Assembly (NCBI RefSeq): GCF_020217025.1
Contig: NZ_JAIWOF010000107.1
Span: forward strand, 1-10,000
DNA length: 10,000 nt
Source: Flavobacterium sp.
GTDB lineage: Bacteria > Bacteroidota > Bacteroidia > Flavobacteriales > Flavobacteriaceae
Direction of reading: 5' to 3'
Part shown: positions 1 through 5,800 of the stretch, one piece after another
How positions within the stretch are numbered: the stretch's first letter is position 1
Layout: each line of letters opens with the position of its first letter
The notes under the pieces: generated by a model
What the model was told of the DNA's origin: nothing
The model's input: only the letters and a program-made list of their open reading frames with translations
The model's database searches: none
Translations under genes and position numbers: made by a program

Positions 1-430
1 CCAAATATTAGGTGATTTAGCAACTTTACTAACTTGGAATACGACTGACCCTAGAGACGATTTTGAAATGAATCGTAATAATTACATATATACTTGGCAA
101 ATGAATCGTAACCCATTCATTGATTATCCTAATTTAGCGGATTATATTTTTGGAGCTAATTTTGGCCTACCTTGGTTTTCAACTTTATCTTCTCAAACTC
201 CAATTGAAAATAGAGTAGCTGTTTATCCAAATCCAGCTTCTGAATACTTAATTGTTTCTGGTTTAGAAGGAACTTCAAAAGTTGAAATCTATACCATAAC
301 AGGGCAATTAGTTCAAACTGAAAATTTTGAAAACGAAACCCGCATCAAGTTAGATTTAAATGCCGGAATGTACTTGGTTAAAGTTACAAATGGCGTTCAA
401 AGTACTACCAAAAAAATCATTGTAAAATAG
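1..430 (+). CDS. Secreted endonuclease I-family nuclease with T9SS sorting tail (3' fragment)
   Basis: The reading frame is open from base 2, so the gene starts left of the window and only its last 142 codons are visible. The ATG at 68 is an internal Met. The segment with DPRDDFEMNRN and GNRNPF-like MNRNPFIDYP, ending ADYIFG, resembles the C-terminal part of the endonuclease I family (secreted non-specific DNases/RNases). That family's usual signal peptide and catalytic His/metal residues would lie upstream, so activity cannot be judged here. The last ~70 residues form a typical type A T9SS sorting domain. It starts at VAVYPNPASEYL, has the core GQLV and GMYLVKV strands, and ends in basic KKIIVK. 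In known systems this tail directs export across the outer membrane and is cleaved. The inference is an extracellular or surface nuclease for nucleic-acid scavenging. The T9SS call is firm; the nuclease family call is good but rests on a fragment. Confidence 0.85.
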   Translation, partial: QILGDLATLLTWNTTDPRDDFEMNRNNYIYTWQMNRNPFIDYPNLADYIFGANFGLPWFSTLSSQTPIENRVAVYPNPASEYLIVSGLEGTSKVEIYTITGQLVQTENFENETRIKLDLNAGMYLVKVTNGVQSTTKKIIVK

Positions 431-445
431 ACTTTTTTCTATTTT
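424..445 (+). terminator. Possible weak terminator hairpin after the nuclease gene
   Basis: A perfect 8-bp stem (AAAATAGA, 424-431, with TCTATTTT, 438-445) encloses a CTTTTT loop and overlaps the TAG stop codon. It is followed by another T and then A-rich sequence. The stem is almost all A:T and there is no long T tract after it, so in a genome this AT-rich it could be chance. Confidence 0.3.
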
Positions 446-534
446 TAAAAAATGTTAAAATAAGTTAAAAATTTCTAAAGACATAATTTTTGGCAGTATT
501 ATTGGGTTATTAATTCAAATAACTATTAAATTTA

Positions 535-969
535 ATGACTATGGAAACTATTAAGAACAGAATAGCGACGCTTTTTGGGGTATTAATTTTAGTATTTATG
601 TTGGTAGTTCCAACAGACGTTTTTTCGCAAGGACCACCACCTTGGGCACCGGCTCATGGGTATAGAGCAAAAACAAGACATATTTACTTTCCTGACCAAA
701 ACATGTATTATGATATTCAAAGAGGAACTTATATTTATTTTAATAACGGAAAATGGGCAGTAAGTGTAAAAGTTCCTTCAATTTTTGTAGGTATTAATTT
801 AGGTAGAAGTACTCAAATAGAATTAGATTTTTATGGCGATAGCCCGCAACGCTACAATTATTCACACAAAACAAAATATAAAGTAAAAAAACACCACCAT
901 CACGATCATAAACACAGTAAAGGTAATGGTCACCCAGGGAAAGGCCATGGAAAAGGCCACGGTAAATAA
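535..969 (+). CDS. Small exported protein with histidine-rich C-terminal tail, function unknown
   Basis: The product is 144 residues. Residues 1-31 look like a Sec signal peptide: basic start, hydrophobic core ATLFGVLILVFMLVV, and likely cleavage near VFS|Q. The mature protein starts with a Pro-rich PPPWAPAHGY segment. It continues with a Tyr-rich part (YFPDQNMYYD, then YIYFNNGKWAVS) that looks like a short beta-rich domain. The tail from residue ~117 is strongly basic and His/Gly-rich, with four consecutive His at 120-123 and then GHPGKGHGKGHGK. No lipobox or T9SS tail is visible, so a periplasmic location is likely. Proteins of this pattern occur in Flavobacteria as hypothetical proteins. 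The tail could bind Ni, Zn or Cu ions, but that is inference. Two possible starts lie two codons apart (535 and 541); both keep the signal peptide. An approximate TA-rich/TTTG box near 484-492 is not a good promoter match. The gene stands alone and is followed by a strong terminator. Confidence 0.8.
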   Translation: MTMETIKNRIATLFGVLILVFMLVVPTDVFSQGPPPWAPAHGYRAKTRHIYFPDQNMYYDIQRGTYIYFNNGKWAVSVKVPSIFVGINLGRSTQIELDFYGDSPQRYNYSHKTKYKVKKHHHHDHKHSKGNGHPGKGHGKGHGK

Positions 970-971
970 TA

Positions 972-1004
972 AAAAAAGGTCAGATTTTAAATCTGACCTT
1001 TTTT
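972..1004. terminator. Bidirectional intrinsic terminator
   Basis: A perfect inverted repeat has 16-base arms: 972-987 (six A, then GGTCAGATTT) and 989-1004 (AAATCTGACC, then six T). The core stem GGTCAGAT/ATCTGACC is flanked by an A tract on the left and a T tract on the right, so it can end transcription from either side. It lies just after the stop of the small exported-protein gene (+) and 3 bases beyond the stop of glmM (-). Confidence 0.92.
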
Positions 1005-1007
1005 GTT

Positions 1008-2396
1008 TTATATTCCTGCTATTTCTTTTAGTTCCTTTACAAATCGTTCTGCTAAAATATCAGCTTCTGATTGTGTTGGAGCTTCCGTATAAATTCTAAT
1101 AATTGGTTCGGTGTTCGATTTTCGTAAATGCACCCATTCGGTTGGGAAATCAATTTTCACTCCGTCAATAGTAGAAATGTTCTCTGATTTGTATTTTTCG
1201 GTTAGCGTAGCTAAAACAGTATCAACATCGATTTGAGGTGTTAACTCAATTTTGTTTTTACTCATATAATATTGAGGAAAACTTGCTCTAATTTCAGCAA
1301 CCGTTTTATCTTGGTTAGCTAAATACGTTAAAAATAAAGCAGCACCAACAATACTATCTCTTCCATAGTGCGATGATGGATAAATAATTCCACCATTACC
1401 TTCACCACCAATTATTGCGTTGGTTTTCTTCATTAATTCTACCACATTTACTTCTCCTACAGCACTTGCTTGATAGGTACCACCATGTTTTTCTGTAATA
1501 TCGCGTAAAGCACGAGAAGACGACATATTAGAAACTGTATTTCCAGGAGTTTTTGATAAAACGTAATCAGCAACAGCTACCAAAGTATATTCTTCACCAA
1601 ACATTTCACCATCATTAGAAATGAAAGCTAATCGATCCACATCTGGGTCAACTACAATTCCGAAATCAGCTTTTTCTTCTACAACTAATTTACAAATATC
1701 ACCTAAATGTTCTTTTAAAGGCTCTGGATTGTGAGGAAAATGACCGTTTGGATTGCAATATAATTTTACTACTTCAACGCCCATTTGTTCTAGTAAATTT
1801 GGGATAATAATTCCACCAGAAGAATTCACACCATCCACAACTACTTTGAATTTCTTTGTTTTTACCAAATCAGCATCAACCAAAGGCAATTCTAATACTT
1901 CATCAATGTGAATATCCATGTAAGCATTGTTTTCCGTAACTTCTCCTAATGAATCCACATCGGCAAAATCAAAGGCTTCGGCTTCTGCAATTTCTAGAAT
2001 TTTTGCTCCATCGGCACCGCTTAAAAATTCGCCTTTTGCATTTAATAATTTCAAAGCATTCCATTGTTTTGGATTGTGCGAAGCTGTTAAGATAATTCCG
2101 CCATCCGCTTTTTCCATTGGAACGGCAATTTCAACCGTTGGAGTAGTGGATAAGCCTAAATCGATTACATCAATGCCTAATCCAACTAATGTATTCACAA
2201 CCAAATTATGAATCATGGGTCCCGAAATCCTCGCATCTCGACCAATGACTACTTTTAATTTATCTTTTGCAATGTTTTGTTTTAGAAAGGTTCCGTAAGC
2301 AGAAGCAAATTTCACCGCATCAACTGGAGTTAAATTATCATCCACTTTTCCGCCAATGGTGCCACGAATTCCTGATATTGATTTTATTAATGTCAT
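1008..2396 (-). CDS. glmM: Phosphoglucosamine mutase (alpha-D-phosphohexomutase superfamily)
   Basis: This cytoplasmic enzyme converts glucosamine-6-phosphate to glucosamine-1-phosphate, the precursor of UDP-GlcNAc for peptidoglycan and LPS. The 462 residues match the family length, and all four active-site signatures are present. They are the phosphoserine loop TASHNP (104-109, Ser106), the metal loop DPDVDR (250-255), the sugar-binding loop GEGNGG (331-336), and the phosphate-binding loop RKSNTEPIIR (425-434). The N-terminus has the usual SGIRGTIGG. The sugar loop is GEGNGG instead of the GEQSGH/GEMSGH of well-studied bacterial enzymes. A phosphomannomutase or phosphoglucomutase role therefore cannot be fully excluded, but GlmM is the best call. 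The ATG start at 2396 fits the conserved N-terminus. A promoter-like pair lies about 60-90 bases upstream, and the leader holds a tandem AT-rich motif. The gene ends at a shared terminator. Confidence 0.92.
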   Translation of the reverse strand: MTLIKSISGIRGTIGGKVDDNLTPVDAVKFASAYGTFLKQNIAKDKLKVVIGRDARISGPMIHNLVVNTLVGLGIDVIDLGLSTTPTVEIAVPMEKADGGIILTASHNPKQWNALKLLNAKGEFLSGADGAKILEIAEAEAFDFADVDSLGEVTENNAYMDIHIDEVLELPLVDADLVKTKKFKVVVDGVNSSGGIIIPNLLEQMGVEVVKLYCNPNGHFPHNPEPLKEHLGDICKLVVEEKADFGIVVDPDVDRLAFISNDGEMFGEEYTLVAVADYVLSKTPGNTVSNMSSSRALRDITEKHGGTYQASAVGEVNVVELMKKTNAIIGGEGNGGIIYPSSHYGRDSIVGAALFLTYLANQDKTVAEIRASFPQYYMSKNKIELTPQIDVDTVLATLTEKYKSENISTIDGVKIDFPTEWVHLRKSNTEPIIRIYTEAPTQSEADILAERFVKELKEIAGI

Positions 2397-2403
2397 TATT
2401 TTA

Positions 2404-2432
2404 GTTTAAAAGTTTATAGGTTTAAAAGTTTA
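2404..2432 (-). repeat. Tandem 13-bp AT-rich motif in the glmM leader
   Basis: Two identical copies of GTTTAAAAGTTTA (+ strand; TAAACTTTTAAAC in the glmM direction) lie at 2404-2416 and 2420-2432, a 16-bp period. They end 8 bases before the glmM start codon, inside the predicted 5' leader. A near-identical pair lies on the opposite strand just before the divergent gene. Confidence 0.75.
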
Positions 2433-2453
2433 ATAGTAAACCGAATTGTGTCA

Positions 2454-2487
2454 CAAATATAAAAAGTTAGAAATTGGAATTCGTCAA
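2454..2487 (-). promoter_or_regulatory. Candidate Bacteroidota-type promoter for glmM
   Basis: Read on the minus strand, TATATTTG (2461-2454) is an exact match to the TAnnTTTG -7 box of Bacteroidota sigma-ABfr promoters. A TTG lies upstream at 2487-2485, the -33 element, with a 23-base spacer at the long end of the usual range. Transcription would start near 2447 and give a leader of about 50 bases carrying the tandem motif. AT-rich sequence makes chance matches possible. Confidence 0.5.
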
Positions 2488-2552
2488 AAATTAGAAAGAT
2501 TTTTATATATTTACTCTTGATAATTATGTGTAAACGAAATCACCAATCCTTT

Positions 2553-2580
2553 TAAACTTATAAACACATAAACTTTTAAC
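2553..2580 (+). repeat. Mirrored tandem motif in the leader of the ACP-phosphodiesterase gene
   Basis: TAAACTTATAAAC (2553-2565) and TAAACTTTTAAC (2569-2580) repeat with the same 16-bp period as the pair at 2404-2432. They are in the same orientation relative to their own downstream gene. The first differs by one base, and the second lacks one A, compared with TAAACTTTTAAAC. They end 10 bases before the ATG at 2591. Together the two pairs make an imperfect inverted repeat around the divergent promoter region. Confidence 0.65.
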
Positions 2581-2590
2581 CTTTTCCAAC

Positions 2591-3187
2591 ATGAATTTTC
2601 TCGCTCATATTTATTTGTCAGGTGAAGATGATTTTGTCAAAATTGGCAATTTCATGGCAGATAGTATTCGCGGCTCCCAATATTTAGATTATCCAAATTC
2701 ACTGCAAAAAGGGATTTTGTTGCACCGACATATTGATAGTTTTACAGATGCTCATCCAATTTATCGCAAAAGTAAACATCGTTTGCACGAAAAATACGGA
2801 CATTATTCGGGTGTGATTATGGATATTGCATATGATCATTTCTTAGCGAAAAATTGGAGTAAATATTCCAATGAAAAATTAGAAGATTACGCTGCTGATT
2901 TTTACCAATTGGTGCAAGATAACTTCGAAATCCTTACCGAAAGAACGAAAGGAATGTTACCTTATATGATTGGACGAAATTGGCTAGTAAGTTATGCAAC
3001 AATCGCTGGGTTGGAAATGATTCTTTTTCAAATGGATTATAAAACCAAGCATCGCGTGCACATGCAAGAAGCAATTGTGGAAATTCAAGATTTTTACACC
3101 GAATTTGAATCGGAATTTTTTCAGTTTTTTGAAGAATTAGTACTTTCGTGCCAACAAAAATTAAAGGAACTCAATGAAATTTTGTAG
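2591..3187 (+). CDS. acpH: Acyl carrier protein phosphodiesterase family protein
   Basis: The family's E. coli member AcpH removes the 4'-phosphopantetheine arm from holo-ACP, giving apo-ACP. The 198 residues match the family length, and the characteristic segments are in order. These are the N-terminal MNFLAHIYLS, the GNFMADSIRG motif (19-28, Asp24), GILLHRHIDSFTDAHP (41-56, with His45, Arg46, Asp49, Asp53 and His55), and MDIAYDHFLAKNW (77-89, with Asp78, Asp82 and His83). The His/Asp pattern fits the HD-like metal-dependent fold proposed for the family. No signal peptide is present, so it is cytoplasmic. The ATG at 2591 begins exactly at the conserved N-terminus. The gene diverges from glmM and its 3' end overlaps alkD by 14 bases, suggesting cotranscription. 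The family call is strong; the ACP substrate is inferred, since many members are untested. Confidence 0.88.
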   Translation: MNFLAHIYLSGEDDFVKIGNFMADSIRGSQYLDYPNSLQKGILLHRHIDSFTDAHPIYRKSKHRLHEKYGHYSGVIMDIAYDHFLAKNWSKYSNEKLEDYAADFYQLVQDNFEILTERTKGMLPYMIGRNWLVSYATIAGLEMILFQMDYKTKHRVHMQEAIVEIQDFYTEFESEFFQFFEELVLSCQQKLKELNEIL

Positions 3188-3839
3188 TGATTTAGAAGCT
3201 GATTTTCGAAAAGCATCCAATAGCGAATTGGCAATTCCAATGGAAAATTACATGAAGAATAATTTTACCTATTTTGGAATTAAAACCGAGAAAAGACGAG
3301 CAATTTTCAAATCAAACCACGAACAAAATAAAGCAGAAGTCAAATCTAACTTTAGAGCTATTGCTTTGGAATTGTTCCAAATGAAAGAACGCGAATTTCA
3401 TCAAACTGCAATAGATTTATTACTAAAAGAGTTCAAGAAAAAATTTGTTTTAGAAGATATTCAATTGATTGAAAAACTGATAATTACCAATTCTTGGTGG
3501 GATTCAGTTGATACGATTGCGAAGTATATTTTAGGGGGTTATTTGTCGCAATTTCCTTCGGAGACTTTAAAAGTAATTGAACGTTTTTCAAATTCTGAAA
3601 ACATGTGGTTAAATCGAAGTGCTATTTTGTTTCAATTGAGTTATAAGGAAAAAACTAATTTCGAAATTCTAAAATCGGAATGCGAAAAGCATAAAGATTC
3701 CAACGAATTTTTCATTCAAAAAGCAATTGGTTGGGCTTTACGCGATTATAGTAGATTCAATCCAAAAGGAGTCGAAATATATGTGAATTCAACCAATTTA
3801 AAACCATTAATTAGAAGAGAAGCCTTACGTTTACTCTAA
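3174..3839 (+). CDS. alkD: AlkD-like DNA alkylation repair glycosylase
   Basis: AlkD enzymes are all-helical HEAT-like repeat proteins that excise positively charged alkylated bases such as 3- and 7-methylpurines without flipping them out. The 221 residues align along the Bacillus cereus AlkD pattern: YMKNNFTYFGIKT (26-38), REFHQTAIDLL, SWWDSVD (107-113), NRSAILFQL (147-155), FFIQKAIGWALRDYS (179-193) and RREAL near the end. The residues important in B. cereus AlkD fall at the same numbers here: Trp109, Asp113, Arg148 and Trp187. This supports both activity and the start at 3174. The protein is slightly shorter at the C-terminus than the ~237-residue B. cereus enzyme. Its start lies 14 bases inside the end of acpH in another frame, so translation may be coupled. 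No separate promoter was evident. Confidence 0.9.
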   Translation: MKFCSDLEADFRKASNSELAIPMENYMKNNFTYFGIKTEKRRAIFKSNHEQNKAEVKSNFRAIALELFQMKEREFHQTAIDLLLKEFKKKFVLEDIQLIEKLIITNSWWDSVDTIAKYILGGYLSQFPSETLKVIERFSNSENMWLNRSAILFQLSYKEKTNFEILKSECEKHKDSNEFFIQKAIGWALRDYSRFNPKGVEIYVNSTNLKPLIRREALRLL

Positions 3840-3840
3840 T

Positions 3841-3875
3841 TTTGTTTTATTTTTCAGATTAAAGATTTACCTTCG
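3841..3875 (+). promoter_or_regulatory. Candidate promoter for the ClC gene
   Basis: TACCTTCG (3868-3875) matches the Bacteroidota -7 consensus TAnnTTTG at all but one fixed base. TTTG at 3841-3844 is a possible -33 element with a 23-base spacer. The box ends 17 bases before the ATG at 3893, so the transcript would have a very short leader. This suggests that the ClC gene is transcribed separately from acpH-alkD. Confidence 0.4.
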
Positions 3876-3892
3876 TAAAATACTTCAAGACA

Positions 3893-5710
3893 ATGCCAAA
3901 AAAGAAATCTTTTTCCTTAAAAACGTTTACACACAAAACCTTCCGACGTTTAGAGCGATTTGTTTTTCTTTTAAAATCGTTACTAACACCACGGCAGTTT
4001 ATATATTTTTCGTGCGTTTTAGTTGGAATTTCTTCAGCTTTAGCCGTAATTATTCTAAAAACGTTTGCGCATTGGGTTTATAAATCAGCTCAAAGATTAG
4101 ATGATGTATTCCATCTTCCTTACAGTAATAGTACGCTGCCAATCATTGGTATTATTATCACCGTTATCATTGTTAAAAAGGTTTTGGATGGTTCTATTGA
4201 AAAAGGAACTTCTCAAATTATGTATGCTGTCGCCAAAAAGCGCGGAATCATGCCTAGAAAGCAAATGTTTGCCCAAATCATTACAAGTTCGTTTACGGTA
4301 GGTATGGGTGGAAGTGCAGGTTTAGAGTCGCCAATTACCGTTACGGGAGCTGCTTTTGGGAGTAATTATGCACAAAATTATCGTTTAAGTTATAAGGATA
4401 GAACGCTTTTATTAGCCTGTGGTGTCGCTGCCGGAATTGGTGCTGCTTTCAACGCCCCGATTGCAGGAGTATTGTTTGCTATTGAAGTGGTACTAGCTGA
4501 AATTAGTATTACAGCCTTCATTCCAATTATGATTAGTGCGGCAACGGGTGCTTTGGTTTCAACGGTAATGTTGAATGAAAACATCTTGTTTTCATTTAAA
4601 AAAGTACAGTTTTTCGATTATCATAATTTACCCTATTATATTTTACTAGGCGTTTTAAGTGGCCTAGTTTCCATAAATTATGCGAGAACTTTCAGAAAAA
4701 TTGAACACTATTTTAGTGGATTAAAATTTAATATCATCAATAAAGCATTGTTTGGAGCCGGAATTTTAGGTGTCTTGATTTTCTTGTTTCCTTCTTTATT
4801 TGGTGAAGGATATGAAAGTATTAAAACGTTAGCTGATAGTAATCCTGAGGGTTTGGTTCAAAATACTATTTTCGAGCGCTTTCAAGAATCCAAATGGATT
4901 CTGTTGTTGTTTGTTGGAGCTACCATGTTAATAAAAGTTTATGCTACAAGTTTGACATTAGGTGCTGGTGGAAATGGTGGAAATTTTGCTCCTTCGCTTT
5001 TTGTAGGTTCGTATTTAGGGTTTTGTGTGGCTTATTTTTTCAATATAATCGGTTTCGCTAAGTTGCCAATTGGAAACTTTACTCTTGTAGGAATGGCTGG
5101 AATATTGAGCGGATTATTTCATGCACCATTAACTGCAATTTTCCTTATTGCTGAAATTACTGGAGGTTATAATTTGATGGTTCCTTTAATGATTGTTTCA
5201 TCGGTAAGTTTTGCGATTTCTAAACGTTTCGAGCCTTATTCCTTTGATATTAAAAATTTGGCTGATAAAGGTGAAGTTTTTACGGATAATCGTGATGCTA
5301 ATATTTTGAATTCTATTGATGTAGCTAAATTAATTCAAACTGATTTCAAACCCATTTCGGTTAGTGATAATTTGGAAGAATTAGTTGAGAAAATCCAGCA
5401 ATCGGATATCGATGTTTTTCCTGTTTTGGATGAAAAAAATAAGTTATTAGGTTTGATATTGCTAGATGAAATTCGACCAATAGTTTTCTCGCAATTCAAA
5501 GTAAAATACACTTCCACAAACGAAGTCATGCAACCACCAAAAGAAATTATTTTCTATGATGAAACCTTAGAAACCATCATGGAGAAATTTGACACATCAG
5601 GTTGTAAAGTCTTACCGGTTTTAAAAGATGGAATCTTCCTTGGATTCATTTACAAACAACTTATTTTGGAAAAATACAGAATGCGATTGAAATCGATGAT
5701 AATTGAGTAA
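3893..5710 (+). CDS. ClC-family anion channel/antiporter with C-terminal CBS domain pair
   Basis: This inner-membrane protein moves chloride or related anions, either by H+ exchange or as a channel. It has 605 residues: a basic N-terminus (1-30), a multi-helix ClC domain (~35-445), then two CBS repeats (~474-530 and ~540-600) that in relatives sense nucleotides. The gating-glutamate segment is GLESP (143-147, Glu145), in place of GREGP. GGNFAP (362-367) matches the second anion-binding loop. Tyr449 in PYSFDIKNL aligns with the central Tyr of E. coli ClcA. Two positions differ from ClcA: the internal proton glutamate is Val199 (LFAIEV, where ClcA has LFIIEE), and the GSGIP motif is replaced around EKGTSQIM (103-110). 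These make coupling and ion preference uncertain. The start at 3893 fits a short-leader transcript. The family call is secure; transporter versus channel is open. Confidence 0.93.
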   Translation: MPKKKSFSLKTFTHKTFRRLERFVFLLKSLLTPRQFIYFSCVLVGISSALAVIILKTFAHWVYKSAQRLDDVFHLPYSNSTLPIIGIIITVIIVKKVLDGSIEKGTSQIMYAVAKKRGIMPRKQMFAQIITSSFTVGMGGSAGLESPITVTGAAFGSNYAQNYRLSYKDRTLLLACGVAAGIGAAFNAPIAGVLFAIEVVLAEISITAFIPIMISAATGALVSTVMLNENILFSFKKVQFFDYHNLPYYILLGVLSGLVSINYARTFRKIEHYFSGLKFNIINKALFGAGILGVLIFLFPSLFGEGYESIKTLADSNPEGLVQNTIFERFQESKWILLLFVGATMLIKVYATSLTLGAGGNGGNFAPSLFVGSYLGFCVAYFFNIIGFAKLPIGNFTLVGMAGILSGLFHAPLTAIFLIAEITGGYNLMVPLMIVSSVSFAISKRFEPYSFDIKNLADKGEVFTDNRDANILNSIDVAKLIQTDFKPISVSDNLEELVEKIQQSDIDVFPVLDEKNKLLGLILLDEIRPIVFSQFKVKYTSTNEVMQPPKEIIFYDETLETIMEKFDTSGCKVLPVLKDGIFLGFIYKQLILEKYRMRLKSMIIE

Positions 5711-5774
5711 AGTATAGTTTGAAATTAATAAATTTCTTCACACTTGTCTACAATAAAAATTGGATTGAATTCAG

Positions 5775-5782
5775 TATCTTTG
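5775..5782 (+). promoter_or_regulatory. Candidate -7 box of the uvrA promoter
   Basis: TATCTTTG is an exact match to TAnnTTTG and lies 18 bases before the uvrA ATG, implying a leader of only about a dozen bases. No well-spaced -33 TTG was found: the TTG at 5744-5746 gives a 28-base spacer, and those at 5760 and 5765 are too close. No LexA-type palindrome was recognised in the 90-base gap. Confidence 0.5.
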
Positions 5783-5800
5783 CGTTTTGCTTAAAAAAAC

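Noticed and set aside
68..70. ATG at 68 as the start of a small T9SS-tailed protein
   Set aside because: The frame is open to base 2, and the upstream residues (LTWNTTDPRDDFE) belong to the same endonuclease I-like domain.
1927..2211. 94-codon open frame on the plus strand inside glmM
   Set aside because: It is antisense to a fully conserved mutase gene, shows no recognisable domain, and has the composition expected of an opposite-strand shadow.
2512..2528. Promoter for acpH (TACTCTTG at 2512 or TAATTATG at 2521)
   Set aside because: Each misses one fixed base of TAnnTTTG, and neither has a TTG at suitable distance upstream, so the acpH promoter could not be assigned.
2404..2580. CRISPR array or insertion-sequence ends suggested by the repeated motifs
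   Set aside because: The motifs are only 12-13 bases at a 16-bp period, with no spacers, no cas genes, no transposase and no target-site duplication seen.
4101..5529. Short open frames in other phases inside the ClC gene (4101-4301, 4390-4584, 5335-5529)
   Set aside because: They lie wholly within a gene whose motifs run without a break, and none encodes a recognisable protein.
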